Positions 7,923 to 15,411 of a DNA stretch of 64,000 bases are shown in pieces. How positions within the stretch are numbered: position 1 is the stretch's first letter; each line of letters opens with the position of its first letter. Source of the DNA: Fen-183 sp036504335 (lineage in GTDB: Bacteria > Acidobacteriota > Thermoanaerobaculia > UBA5066); assembly GCA_036504335.1 (NCBI GenBank), contig DASXVJ010000007.1:6790-70789 (forward strand), in the 5' to 3' direction. A program made the position numbers and the translations under genes. The notes beneath the pieces are model-generated. The model was not told where the DNA came from, ran no database searches, and saw only the letters and a list, made by a program, of their open reading frames with translations.

Positions 7923-9466
7923 TTCTTTTCTCCAGCCGGAACGGGCTGCATGGTGAGCGGATCGCGCAGCGGCAGCTCGACGAGCTTGCCGCCCGTGAGC
8001 TCCCGGAACTGCACGGGGTGCTTCGGGTCGGGGTTCAGGAGCTCGGACTTCCTGCCGACGACGAGGATCGCGGCCGACTCGGGCTTGAGGAGCCGCTTCG
8101 CGACGCGCGCGACGTCCGCCTTCGTGACGTTCTCGACCTTCGCCTGATACGCGGCCCAGTACCCGGGATCCGACGCGTGGCGGCCCGTGAACTCTTCGTC
8201 CGCGAGGCCGTCGACGACCTGCACGGGCGTCGCGAAGCGGCGGGGGAGCGTGTCGATGAAGGATCGCTTCGCGGTCTCGAGCTCCTCGTCCGAGACCTCG
8301 CCGTCGCGCAGCTTCTTCATCTCCTCGAGGACGATCTGCGACGCGTAGGCCGACGTCCGCACCTTCGACTGGAACGCGGCGCCGAAGCGCCCCGGGTACC
8401 AGACGCCGCCCGCGAGGACGGACCCCGCCGAGTACGCGAGGCCCTCGTCCGAACGGACGCGGTTCGTGATGCGGCTCGTGAAGCCGCCGCCCCCGAGGAT
8501 GTCGTTCATGACGGCGGCCGGGATGAAGTCCGGGTCCGTCCGCAGGAGGCCGGGGAGCAGGATCGAGACCCGGCCCTGGTTCACGTCCTTGTCGACGAGG
8601 AACGTGCCGGAGGGGAGCGCGTGGGACGGCTTCGGGACGGGCGGAGCCGCCTCGCCCTTGAACGGCCAGTTCGCGAGGAGGGCGTCGAGCTTCGCGGCCA
8701 TCTCCGCCTTCTTGAAGTCGCCGGCGGCCGCCACGATCATGTTGCGGGGCGCCATCCACCGGGCGTGGAACGCGGCGAGGTCGGCCTGCGTGAGGGACTC
8801 GACGGAGGCCTTCGTCTCCCATTTGTTCACGTAGAAGTCGGCGCCCGCGAGGAGGACGCCGCGCTCGCGCGCCTCGATGGCGGCGGACGAGTCGTTCCGC
8901 TGCTTCATCTCCGCGACGAGCTGGTCCTTGCGGAGCTTCAGGCGGTCCTCCTGGAACGCGGGCTCCGTGAGGACTTCGCGCAGGATCGCGAGGCCCTCGT
9001 CGAGGTCCTTCGAGAGGAGGTTGAGCGTGACGACGCCGCGGTCGTCGAGATATCCCGTGGGCCGCCCGCTGCCGGGGCGACCGCCGGCCTGCTCGGGGTT
9101 GAGCTGCGCCGCGAGGAACGCGAGGCGCTCCTCGAGGTCCTCGGCCTTCCTCTTCTTCGTGCCGCCGCGCGCGAGGAGCCAGCCCGTCGTCTCCGCGAGG
9201 CCTTCCTTGCCGGACGGGTTCAGGTACGTGCCGCCCTTCAGGAGGATCTGAACGTTCACGAGCGGGAGGTCGTGGTTCTCGGCGAGGTACGCCACGACGC
9301 CGGATTTCTTGAGGACGACGCGGTGATCTTTCGCGGCGGGCGGCGCCCACGCGAGAGGCTTGAAGGCGATCTGCTCGGGCCGCGCGGGGATGGCGTCGGC
9401 GGCGGCGAGCGCGCCGGAGAGGGCGAAGGCGGACGCGAGAGCGGCGGTCTTCAGGAGGTTTCTCAT
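7919..9466 (-). CDS. M16 peptidase family protein lacking the zinc motif
   Basis: 515 residues with a signal peptide (MRNLLKTAALASAFALSGALAAA). The fold matches M16 zinc peptidases (VVAYLAENHDLPLVNVQILLKGGTY; later GGFTSRITNRVRSDEGLAYSAGS, the usual R/Y pair region). At the position of the HxxEH zinc motif it reads LAETT (residues about 90-94), so it cannot bind zinc in the normal way. In M16B systems an inactive subunit commonly pairs with an active one, and the adjacent upstream gene is catalytic. Predicted role: structural partner completing the substrate chamber. It sits 3 nt after the catalytic gene and overlaps the DPP-IV-like gene by 4 nt. Confidence 0.9.
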   Translation of the reverse strand: MRNLLKTAALASAFALSGALAAADAIPARPEQIAFKPLAWAPPAAKDHRVVLKKSGVVAYLAENHDLPLVNVQILLKGGTYLNPSGKEGLAETTGWLLARGGTKKRKAEDLEERLAFLAAQLNPEQAGGRPGSGRPTGYLDDRGVVTLNLLSKDLDEGLAILREVLTEPAFQEDRLKLRKDQLVAEMKQRNDSSAAIEARERGVLLAGADFYVNKWETKASVESLTQADLAAFHARWMAPRNMIVAAAGDFKKAEMAAKLDALLANWPFKGEAAPPVPKPSHALPSGTFLVDKDVNQGRVSILLPGLLRTDPDFIPAAVMNDILGGGGFTSRITNRVRSDEGLAYSAGSVLAGGVWYPGRFGAAFQSKVRTSAYASQIVLEEMKKLRDGEVSDEELETAKRSFIDTLPRRFATPVQVVDGLADEEFTGRHASDPGYWAAYQAKVENVTKADVARVAKRLLKPESAAILVVGRKSELLNPDPKHPVQFRELTGGKLVELPLRDPLTMQPVPAGEKK

Positions 9467-9469
9467 GGC

Positions 9470-11050
9470 TTACTTCGCCTCCATGCCGGTGCCGGTGCCG
9501 GGTGGCGGGCCTCCGGGGCGGCCGGGACGGCGCGGGGCGGCGCCGCCCTTGCGCGTGTACGTCGCGACGCCGCGGTTCTCCTTCGTGAGATAGGTCTGCG
9601 CCACGCGCCGGACGTCCTCGGCCGTGACGGCCTGGACCTTCTTCGGCCCTTCGCGGAATTCCTTCCAGTCGCCGCGGCCGTCGTTCCCCATGAGGCTGTA
9701 GAGGATGCCCATGTTCGTCTGCATCGAGCGGAACGCCTGCGCCGCGGAGTTGTTCTTGATCTTCTGGAGCTCCTCGGCCGGGACGAGGTCCTTCTTCAGC
9801 CTGTCGAGCTCGGCGTAGATCGCGCGCTCGGTCTCCTCGGGGGCGCGACCTTCCTTGACCTGGGCCTCGACGCCGAACTCGCCCGCGTACTTGCGCGCCG
9901 ACGCGCTGGCCTGGGCGCTCGTGGCGACCGGGTTCTCGCTCGCGACGAGCGCCTTGTAGAGGCGGCCCGTGCGCCCGTTCAGCAGGCTTGCGAGGACCTG
10001 AAGGGCGTAGGAGTCCTTGTGCGCGAAAGGCACCGCGTGCCAGTCCGCCTCGACGCGCGGGTTCGTGTCGGCCTCGCCGTTCATCCGCATCTCGGCCTCC
10101 CACTTCGGGGGAAGGAGCGTCATCTCGGGCGGAGGGTTCTTCCCGCGCGGGATCCGGCCGAAGTACTTCGCGGCGAGCGCGAGGGCGTCCTTCGGGTCGA
10201 AGTCGCCGACGAGGATGGCCGTGAGGTTGTTCGGCGCGTAGAAGAGCGCGTAATACTCGTCCGCCTGGGCCTTCGTGATCGCGGGGATGTCCGACGCGTA
10301 CCCGACCACCGGCCAGGAGTACGGGTGGCCGTGCCAGAACATCTCCTCGAACGCCTCGTCGAGGCGGCCGGTCGGGGTCGACTCGGTCCTCAGGCGCCGC
10401 TCCTCGAAGACGACGTCGCGCTCGGAGTAGAACTCGCGGAAGACGGGTGCGGCGAGGCGGTCCGACTCCATCCAGAACCACAGCTCGAGCTTGTTCTTCG
10501 GCACCGTGACGAAGTACTGGGTGAGGTCGGTGTTCGTCGAGGCGTTCATGCCCGACGCGCCGTTCTTCGTGTAGATCCGGTCGAACTCGTTCTTGACGAG
10601 GAGGTCGCGCTGCTCCTTGACGAGCGCGTCGAACTCCTTGTCGAGCTCCTTGTAGCGGGCCGTCTTGTTCTCGGGCTTCGTGATGTCGTCGATCTCGCCG
10701 CGCCGGAGGGCGGCGCGCAGCTTCGCATCCTCGTCGCGCATGAGGCCGCGGACTCTTTCCTGCTCGACGATGAGAGCCGCATCTCGGGCTGCGTCTTTGG
10801 ACCCGATCGTCTTCGTCCCCTTGAACATCATGTGCTCGAAGAGGTGGCTGATCCCCGTGATGCCGGGGCGCTCGTTCGCGCTCCCGACGTGGGCGACCCA
10901 GCCCGCGGCGACCGACGGCTCGTCGGCGCGCGGGACGAGGACGAGCCTCATCCCGTTCGGGAGGACGTGCTCTTCGACCTTCAGTTCCTGCGCGCGGACG
11001 GGGAGCGCGAGGGCGGCGAGCGCCGCCGCGAGAATGATTCTGTTTCGCAT
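9470..11050 (-). CDS. M16 family zinc metallopeptidase, catalytic subunit
   Basis: 526 residues. Start 11050 was chosen because AGGAG lies 5 nt upstream and the product then opens with a signal peptide (MRNRIILAAALAALALPVRAQ); an in-frame ATG at 11068 is weaker. The inverted zinc motif HLFEH is at 69-73, followed by MMFKGTKTIGS. A charged insertion (about 95-145) precedes the Asn-rich NASTNTDLTQYF loop. A TAGGAT -10-like box lies at 11082-11087 (minus), giving a short leader. Expected to cut peptides in the cell envelope together with the HxxEH-less partner downstream. Confidence 0.93.
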   Translation of the reverse strand: MRNRIILAAALAALALPVRAQELKVEEHVLPNGMRLVLVPRADEPSVAAGWVAHVGSANERPGITGISHLFEHMMFKGTKTIGSKDAARDAALIVEQERVRGLMRDEDAKLRAALRRGEIDDITKPENKTARYKELDKEFDALVKEQRDLLVKNEFDRIYTKNGASGMNASTNTDLTQYFVTVPKNKLELWFWMESDRLAAPVFREFYSERDVVFEERRLRTESTPTGRLDEAFEEMFWHGHPYSWPVVGYASDIPAITKAQADEYYALFYAPNNLTAILVGDFDPKDALALAAKYFGRIPRGKNPPPEMTLLPPKWEAEMRMNGEADTNPRVEADWHAVPFAHKDSYALQVLASLLNGRTGRLYKALVASENPVATSAQASASARKYAGEFGVEAQVKEGRAPEETERAIYAELDRLKKDLVPAEELQKIKNNSAAQAFRSMQTNMGILYSLMGNDGRGDWKEFREGPKKVQAVTAEDVRRVAQTYLTKENRGVATYTRKGGAAPRRPGRPGGPPPGTGTGMEAK

Positions 11051-11110
11051 GAAATCTCCTGTGGGCACGGCGTGAGGACCGATCCTACGCCGGCCGGCGC
11101 CGGTGGAGAC

Positions 11111-12310
11111 TCAGCGACGCGTGAGGTCCCGCCGCCAGACCGTCCGGCCCTTGCGGACCTCCTCCACGACCTTGATCGCGGCGCGCCGGGCGGGGTCCGC
11201 GGCGGCCGGGTCGTCCGAGAGGACGGACATGTCGGCGGGGCGGCCGATCTCGAGCGCCGCCGTCCCGGCGAGGACGTCCGCGACGAGCGCGGCGACGGCC
11301 TCGGACCCCGCGTCACGGGCGGCGGGTGTGGGCTGTGGCGCCGCCGCGGCGACGGCCGGCGTCGGGGCGGGCGTGGGGGCCGGCGCCGGCGCGGGAGTCT
11401 GGACGATTGCGGCGACGGCCGGCGGGGACTCCGGCTCCTCGGCCGTATTCAGCCGGACGCTCTCCGCGTGGAGGCGCGTGCGCTCCTTCTCGTCGAGACG
11501 CGGGACGAGCTTCGCGAACGCCGCCGCGTGCGCGACGCCCACGAGGACGCCGTTCGGCTCCTGGATGCGCCCGCGGCGGACGATCGTGCCGCCCGGCGGG
11601 TCCTTCGTGCGCCACGAAATCCCGGCCCTCTGCAAGGCGAGCGTGTTGTACGCGCCGGCGTCGCCGGTTTTCGACACGACGATGACGGGCAGGGTCGCGG
11701 AGACCGTGTCGAGCTCCTCGCGCGTGGGCGGGCGGTTCTCCGCGAGCTTCGTCTCGTCGTAGCCGAAGCCGACGATGACGCGGTGCCTCTTCGGAAGGCT
11801 CGAGCGAAGGATCCACATCCTGAGCGCGTCGCGGACGGATGCGATCGTGTAGGGGAGGCCGGGCGGCGGCGGCGACACGTCGGCCCCCAGCGCCTCGAGC
11901 GGCGGAGCGGGCTCCCGCGGCTGCGGGGGCGTCGGCGTCGGCTTCGGGGCCGGCGTGGGCGTCGCCCGGGCCGGCTTCTCGATCTTCGTGGAGCCCTTCG
12001 GAGGCGCGACCGGGGACGGCGTCGGCACGGGCGTCGGGACGAGGCCCGCGACGAGGGTCTGGCCATTCAGGTCGATCGGGAGGGTGGTCTTTCCCTTCCA
12101 CTTCTTCTCGACATCGGCCCGCGTCCCGAGTGCGACGATCCTCCCGTCCTTCACGGCGAGGGCTTCGGGACGCGCCTCCTTGCCCGCGAGGATCGGGCCG
12201 CCGTACCACACGAAGTCCGCGCTCTGGGCCCGGGCGGGCGGCGCGAGGGCGGTGAAGAGGGCGGAGAGGACGGCTGCGGCGCGGGCGGTCCGGGGGGCTG
12301 GGCGCGTCAT
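11111..12310 (-). CDS. Collapsed YtcJ-type amidohydrolase with Pro-rich linkers, no metal ligands
   Basis: 399 residues, signal peptide (ALFTALAPPARAQ). Residues about 30-90 match the start of Amidohydro_3/YtcJ proteins (ADFVWYGGPILAG, ALAVKDGRIVALGT). Where PGFxDxHxH should follow, the sequence is AGLVPTPVPTPSPV and a long Pro/Thr/Ala linker. A middle block (about 165-255) matches a YtcJ inner segment (RVIVGFGYDETKL, PPTREELDTVSATLPVIV, DPPGGTIVRRGRI). After another PAPAPTPAPTPA linker comes the family's C-terminus (LEIGRPADMSVLSDDP). All metal-binding His/Lys/Asp motifs are missing, so hydrolase activity is not expected. The frame is intact, so it may be a retained binding protein or a decaying gene kept open by high GC. 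Confidence 0.72.
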   Translation of the reverse strand: MTRPAPRTARAAAVLSALFTALAPPARAQSADFVWYGGPILAGKEARPEALAVKDGRIVALGTRADVEKKWKGKTTLPIDLNGQTLVAGLVPTPVPTPSPVAPPKGSTKIEKPARATPTPAPKPTPTPPQPREPAPPLEALGADVSPPPPGLPYTIASVRDALRMWILRSSLPKRHRVIVGFGYDETKLAENRPPTREELDTVSATLPVIVVSKTGDAGAYNTLALQRAGISWRTKDPPGGTIVRRGRIQEPNGVLVGVAHAAAFAKLVPRLDEKERTRLHAESVRLNTAEEPESPPAVAAIVQTPAPAPAPTPAPTPAVAAAAPQPTPAARDAGSEAVAALVADVLAGTAALEIGRPADMSVLSDDPAAADPARRAAIKVVEEVRKGRTVWRRDLTRR

Positions 12311-12361
12311 CGAAGCGCCGATGGTAACGCCGGCCGTGGCTGATGAGAGAATTGGATACAG

Positions 12362-14614
12362 GTGACACTGTTTCGTTCAGGCGAAGAACTGACCCTGCCC
12401 GAGCTGGCACGGTCGCAGGGGCTCGCGTCCCCCACGTTCACGGTCGTCGACGTCATCCGGGGCGGGATGGGCGTCTGCGCGAAGGTCCGCCAGGGCCAGG
12501 GCCCGGCGTTCGCCGTGAAGGCGCTGCCGGCGGGTGATAAGCAGGGCGAGGCCTTCGAGCGCTTCCTCGTCGAGCTCCAGACCTGGTTGAAGCTGTCGGT
12601 CTGCGACGGAATCGTCGAGGCTCTCTGCGTCTTCACGTACAAGGACACGCCGGTCGTGTGCTCGCGCTGGATGAACGGCGGGAACCTGCGGCCGCACCTT
12701 TCGGAGAAGGACCCGGAGGTCTTCTACCGCACGATCGTCCGCATCGCGGGCGCGCTGGAGTGGGCCCATCGCGAGCACGGGATCCTCCACCTCGACCTCA
12801 AGCCCGAGAACATCCTGATCGACGACCTGAACCGCGTCGCGGTGTCGGACTGGGGAATCGCGGGGACGCGCGGCGAGATCGACCCGGCCGCCGCGGACGG
12901 CTCGATGGTCATCTACGGCACCGCCGCGTACGCGTCGCCCGAGCAGCTCCTCGGAGGCGTGCCGCTCGACGTGCGGTCGGACATCTACAGCCTCTGCTGC
13001 CTCATGTACGAGTGGGAAACCGGGCGCGTCCCCTTCACGGGGGACTGGCACGAGATCCGCGGCGCGAAGATCCGCAACGAGCCTCCGCGCCTCGCGTCCG
13101 GCATGTTCCGCCGCTCCACGTTCGGCGCCGACGACATCATCATGCGCGGGCTCGAGCGCGAGCGGCACGGCCGCTACCCGGACTGGAAGGCGTTCGCCAC
13201 GGACGTCCTGAACGCCTCCCTCAGGCGCGAGCTGAAGATCGGCCGGTTCATTCCGAAGATGCGCTACCAGGCCTCCGAGGTGCGCAGCGACGTGCTGCGC
13301 GCGAAGGTCGCGACCGGTGCGATGGTGACGGGCCGCGGCGGCTCGACGGTCGACGTCCGCGGGGCCAAGAAAGAGCTGGACGAGGCGCTGCGCTTCGCGG
13401 AGAAGGAGGACTGGGCCGGCGCGGTCGCGATCCTCTCCCGCGTCGTCCTTCCGTCGGTCGTGCGGGAGCACCCGGACGACCCGCTCCAACAGACCTCGGC
13501 GATCACGCTCGCGCGAGGCCTCCTGAAGCTCGACCGCCCCGCCGAGGCCGTTGCCGCCCTCGACGCTCTTTCGTCGGCGACGGACAAGCCGTCGGACATG
13601 TTCGCGCTTCTTGCGGACGCGCACCTGCGTCTCGGCAACCCGAGCCTCGCCGAGCGCGCGGCGCGCACCGGCCTTCTCCTGCACAAGACCGACGCCACCC
13701 TTCTCGACCTCCTCCTCGCCGCGCAAGGCGCCCAGGGCCTCTCGTCGGATGCGGTCGCGACGGCGCGTCAGCGCCTGGCGGGGCGGCGCGACGCCGGAAC
13801 GCTCCTCGACGCGGCCGCGCAGCTCCTCCAGCAAGCCGCGGCCGTCCCGGAGACCCGTCTGCCGGAGCAGCTCGCGGGGTTCCACGAGGCGCTCGCGCTT
13901 GCCGCGGAGGCCCGAAACCTCTCGCCGAGGGACCACCGGCCCCGGGTGATCCGGGCGCGCGCCCTGCAGGGCCTCGACCGCTGGGCCGACGCGAAGGCGG
14001 AGCTCGCCGGATTCCCCGAGGGCGGCGACGCCGCGCTGAGGCGCGCGGCCGCCGAGGCCGAGGCACGCGGCCTCCTGCGTCTCAAGGAGTACGCGGGCTG
14101 CCTCGCCCTGTGCAACAAGGCGCTCGCGGCGCACCCGGAGAGCACGAGCCTCGCGCGAACGCGCGCGCTCGCATTCGCGGAAGGATTCATCCTGGGCGTC
14201 GAGACCGGGGGACGCCGCGTCGTCGACGACACGGCGATGGGCTTCTTCGAGCGGGCGGTCGCCGATCCGGCGGCGCGCGAGCCGGGCGACTTCGTGACGC
14301 TGGCGCGCTATCGCGAATGGACGGGGCGCGCCGAAACCGCGGTCTCGGTGCTGAGGGACGGGAAAGACGCGTTCCCGAAGTCGTGGGAGATCGGCGTCGC
14401 GCTCGCGCGCCTCCTCGAGAGACGCGGCGACTTCGAGGAATCCCTCGAGGCGGCGCTGGAGGCGACGCGCAACGCCCCGTTCCGGCCGGAGGCCTGGCGC
14501 GCGCTCGCCGCGGTCAAGGGCGTCCTCGGGCCGAAGGCCGAGGCGGACGAGGCGCGGCAGAAGGGCGCCCAGGCCGAGAAGCGTCTCAAGGAGCTGCGCG
14601 CGAAGCCCGCCTGA
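12362..14614 (+). CDS. Ser/Thr protein kinase fused to a TPR-type domain
   Basis: 750 residues from GTG 12362. The N-terminal kinase domain has the glycine loop IRGGMGVCAKV, FAVK (Lys53), catalytic loop HLDLKPEN (Asp145), metal loop DWG (163-165) and GTAAYASPEQ (186-195). HRD reads HLD and DFG reads DWG; the acidic catalytic residues remain, so activity is plausible. There is no transmembrane segment. Residues about 330-750 are Ala/Leu-rich helical repeats of TPR type (ALRFAEKEDWAGAVAIL, LADAHLRLGNPSLAERAA, ALARLLERRGDFEESLEAAL). Predicted to be a cytoplasmic signalling kinase with a protein-interaction module. Divergent from the amidohydrolase-like gene. Confidence 0.9.
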   Translation: MTLFRSGEELTLPELARSQGLASPTFTVVDVIRGGMGVCAKVRQGQGPAFAVKALPAGDKQGEAFERFLVELQTWLKLSVCDGIVEALCVFTYKDTPVVCSRWMNGGNLRPHLSEKDPEVFYRTIVRIAGALEWAHREHGILHLDLKPENILIDDLNRVAVSDWGIAGTRGEIDPAAADGSMVIYGTAAYASPEQLLGGVPLDVRSDIYSLCCLMYEWETGRVPFTGDWHEIRGAKIRNEPPRLASGMFRRSTFGADDIIMRGLERERHGRYPDWKAFATDVLNASLRRELKIGRFIPKMRYQASEVRSDVLRAKVATGAMVTGRGGSTVDVRGAKKELDEALRFAEKEDWAGAVAILSRVVLPSVVREHPDDPLQQTSAITLARGLLKLDRPAEAVAALDALSSATDKPSDMFALLADAHLRLGNPSLAERAARTGLLLHKTDATLLDLLLAAQGAQGLSSDAVATARQRLAGRRDAGTLLDAAAQLLQQAAAVPETRLPEQLAGFHEALALAAEARNLSPRDHRPRVIRARALQGLDRWADAKAELAGFPEGGDAALRRAAAEAEARGLLRLKEYAGCLALCNKALAAHPESTSLARTRALAFAEGFILGVETGGRRVVDDTAMGFFERAVADPAAREPGDFVTLARYREWTGRAETAVSVLRDGKDAFPKSWEIGVALARLLERRGDFEESLEAALEATRNAPFRPEAWRALAAVKGVLGPKAEADEARQKGAQAEKRLKELRAKPA

Positions 14615-14622
14615 CCGCCGGG

Positions 14623-15327
14623 TCAGATGAACCGGCGGATGTGCTCGTTCCAGAAGGGCCAGTCGTGTCCGAAGACGCCGGGCCAGAACTCGGCCTGGAT
14701 TCGCTGGCCCTGCCGCGAGAGCAGCGCCGCGAAATCGCGGTTGTCACGGATCAGGGAGTCCAGCTCCCCGGTCGCGACGACCCATTCGACGGCCCGCAGT
14801 CTCTCCTTCCACGCCTCGTCCATGTTCGCAATGTAGGCGTTGGGCGTGTGGTAGTAGCAAAGCTCGTCCCAGTAGCCGTCGAGATAGCGCGACACGTCAT
14901 AGAGGCCCGAGAAGCAGATCGCCTTCGTCACGCGCCCCGGGTACCGGCCCGCGAGATTCGCCGCGTGGTACGCGCCGAAGCTCGCGCCGACCGTGACGAC
15001 GTTTCCGCCGGCGCGGCTCTCGATGTAGGGGAGCATCTCGTCGCGCAGGTAGCGGTCGTAATCGTCGTGGCGCCGCGCGCGGTCGCGCGGGTGCGCCTTC
15101 TTGTCGTACCAGCTCTCCTCGTCCACGGAATCCACGCAGATCAACTGGAGAAAGCCGGCGTCGACCTTGTCCGCGAGCGCGCCCGTGAGGCCGAAGTCCT
15201 CGTTCTGGTAGAAGCGCCCCATCGAGGTCGGGAACATGAGGACGGGACGTCCGCGGTCACCGAACCAGAGATATTCCATCGGGCGCGAGAGCGCGGAGCT
15301 TCTCCAGGAGCCGTATTCGCGTTTCAT
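14623..15327 (-). CDS. Alpha/beta-hydrolase, putative esterase family (PF00756-like)
   Basis: 234 residues with no signal peptide. Features: MEYLWFGDRGRPVLMFPTSMGRFY, CVDSVDEESWYDKKAHP, nucleophile elbow GASFGAYHA (Ser about 116) and a C-terminal His in FGHDWPFW. This matches the D-type esterase family in length and motif order. I recall close homologues encoded next to ATP-grasp and GCS2-type ligases, and both occur nearby here (17175-18128 and 21604-22713). The substrate is unknown. A TAGACT box 8 nt before the ATG points to a leaderless transcript. Confidence 0.82.
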   Translation of the reverse strand: MKREYGSWRSSALSRPMEYLWFGDRGRPVLMFPTSMGRFYQNEDFGLTGALADKVDAGFLQLICVDSVDEESWYDKKAHPRDRARRHDDYDRYLRDEMLPYIESRAGGNVVTVGASFGAYHAANLAGRYPGRVTKAICFSGLYDVSRYLDGYWDELCYYHTPNAYIANMDEAWKERLRAVEWVVATGELDSLIRDNRDFAALLSRQGQRIQAEFWPGVFGHDWPFWNEHIRRFI

Positions 15328-15335
15328 GGCCGCGA

Positions 15336-15341
15336 AGTCTA
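15336..15341 (-). promoter_or_regulatory. -10 box TAGACT, leaderless start of esterase gene
   Basis: TAGACT on the minus strand, 8 nt before ATG 15327, so transcription would begin at or next to the start codon. No Shine-Dalgarno sequence is present. Confidence 0.5.
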
Positions 15342-15373
15342 GCGAAGCGCGGTCTTCGGCGCCGAACCGCTCT

Positions 15374-15379
15374 TATACT
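15374..15379 (+). promoter_or_regulatory. -10 box TATACT upstream of hybrid histidine kinase
   Basis: TATACT lies 32 nt before ATG 15412. It gives a leadered transcript, and GGAAGGGGG just before the ATG serves as ribosome-binding site. No convincing -35 hexamer was seen. Confidence 0.45.
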
Positions 15380-15411
15380 GATGCACTGATCTCAGCCGGA
15401 AGGGGGCCGAT

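Noticed and set aside
5823..10481. A 1552-codon open frame on the minus strand continuous with the DPP-IV-like gene
   Set aside because: Only the part left of 7922 encodes family motifs; the rest is Arg/Pro-rich sequence antiparallel in phase to the two real M16 genes, a high-GC frame artefact.
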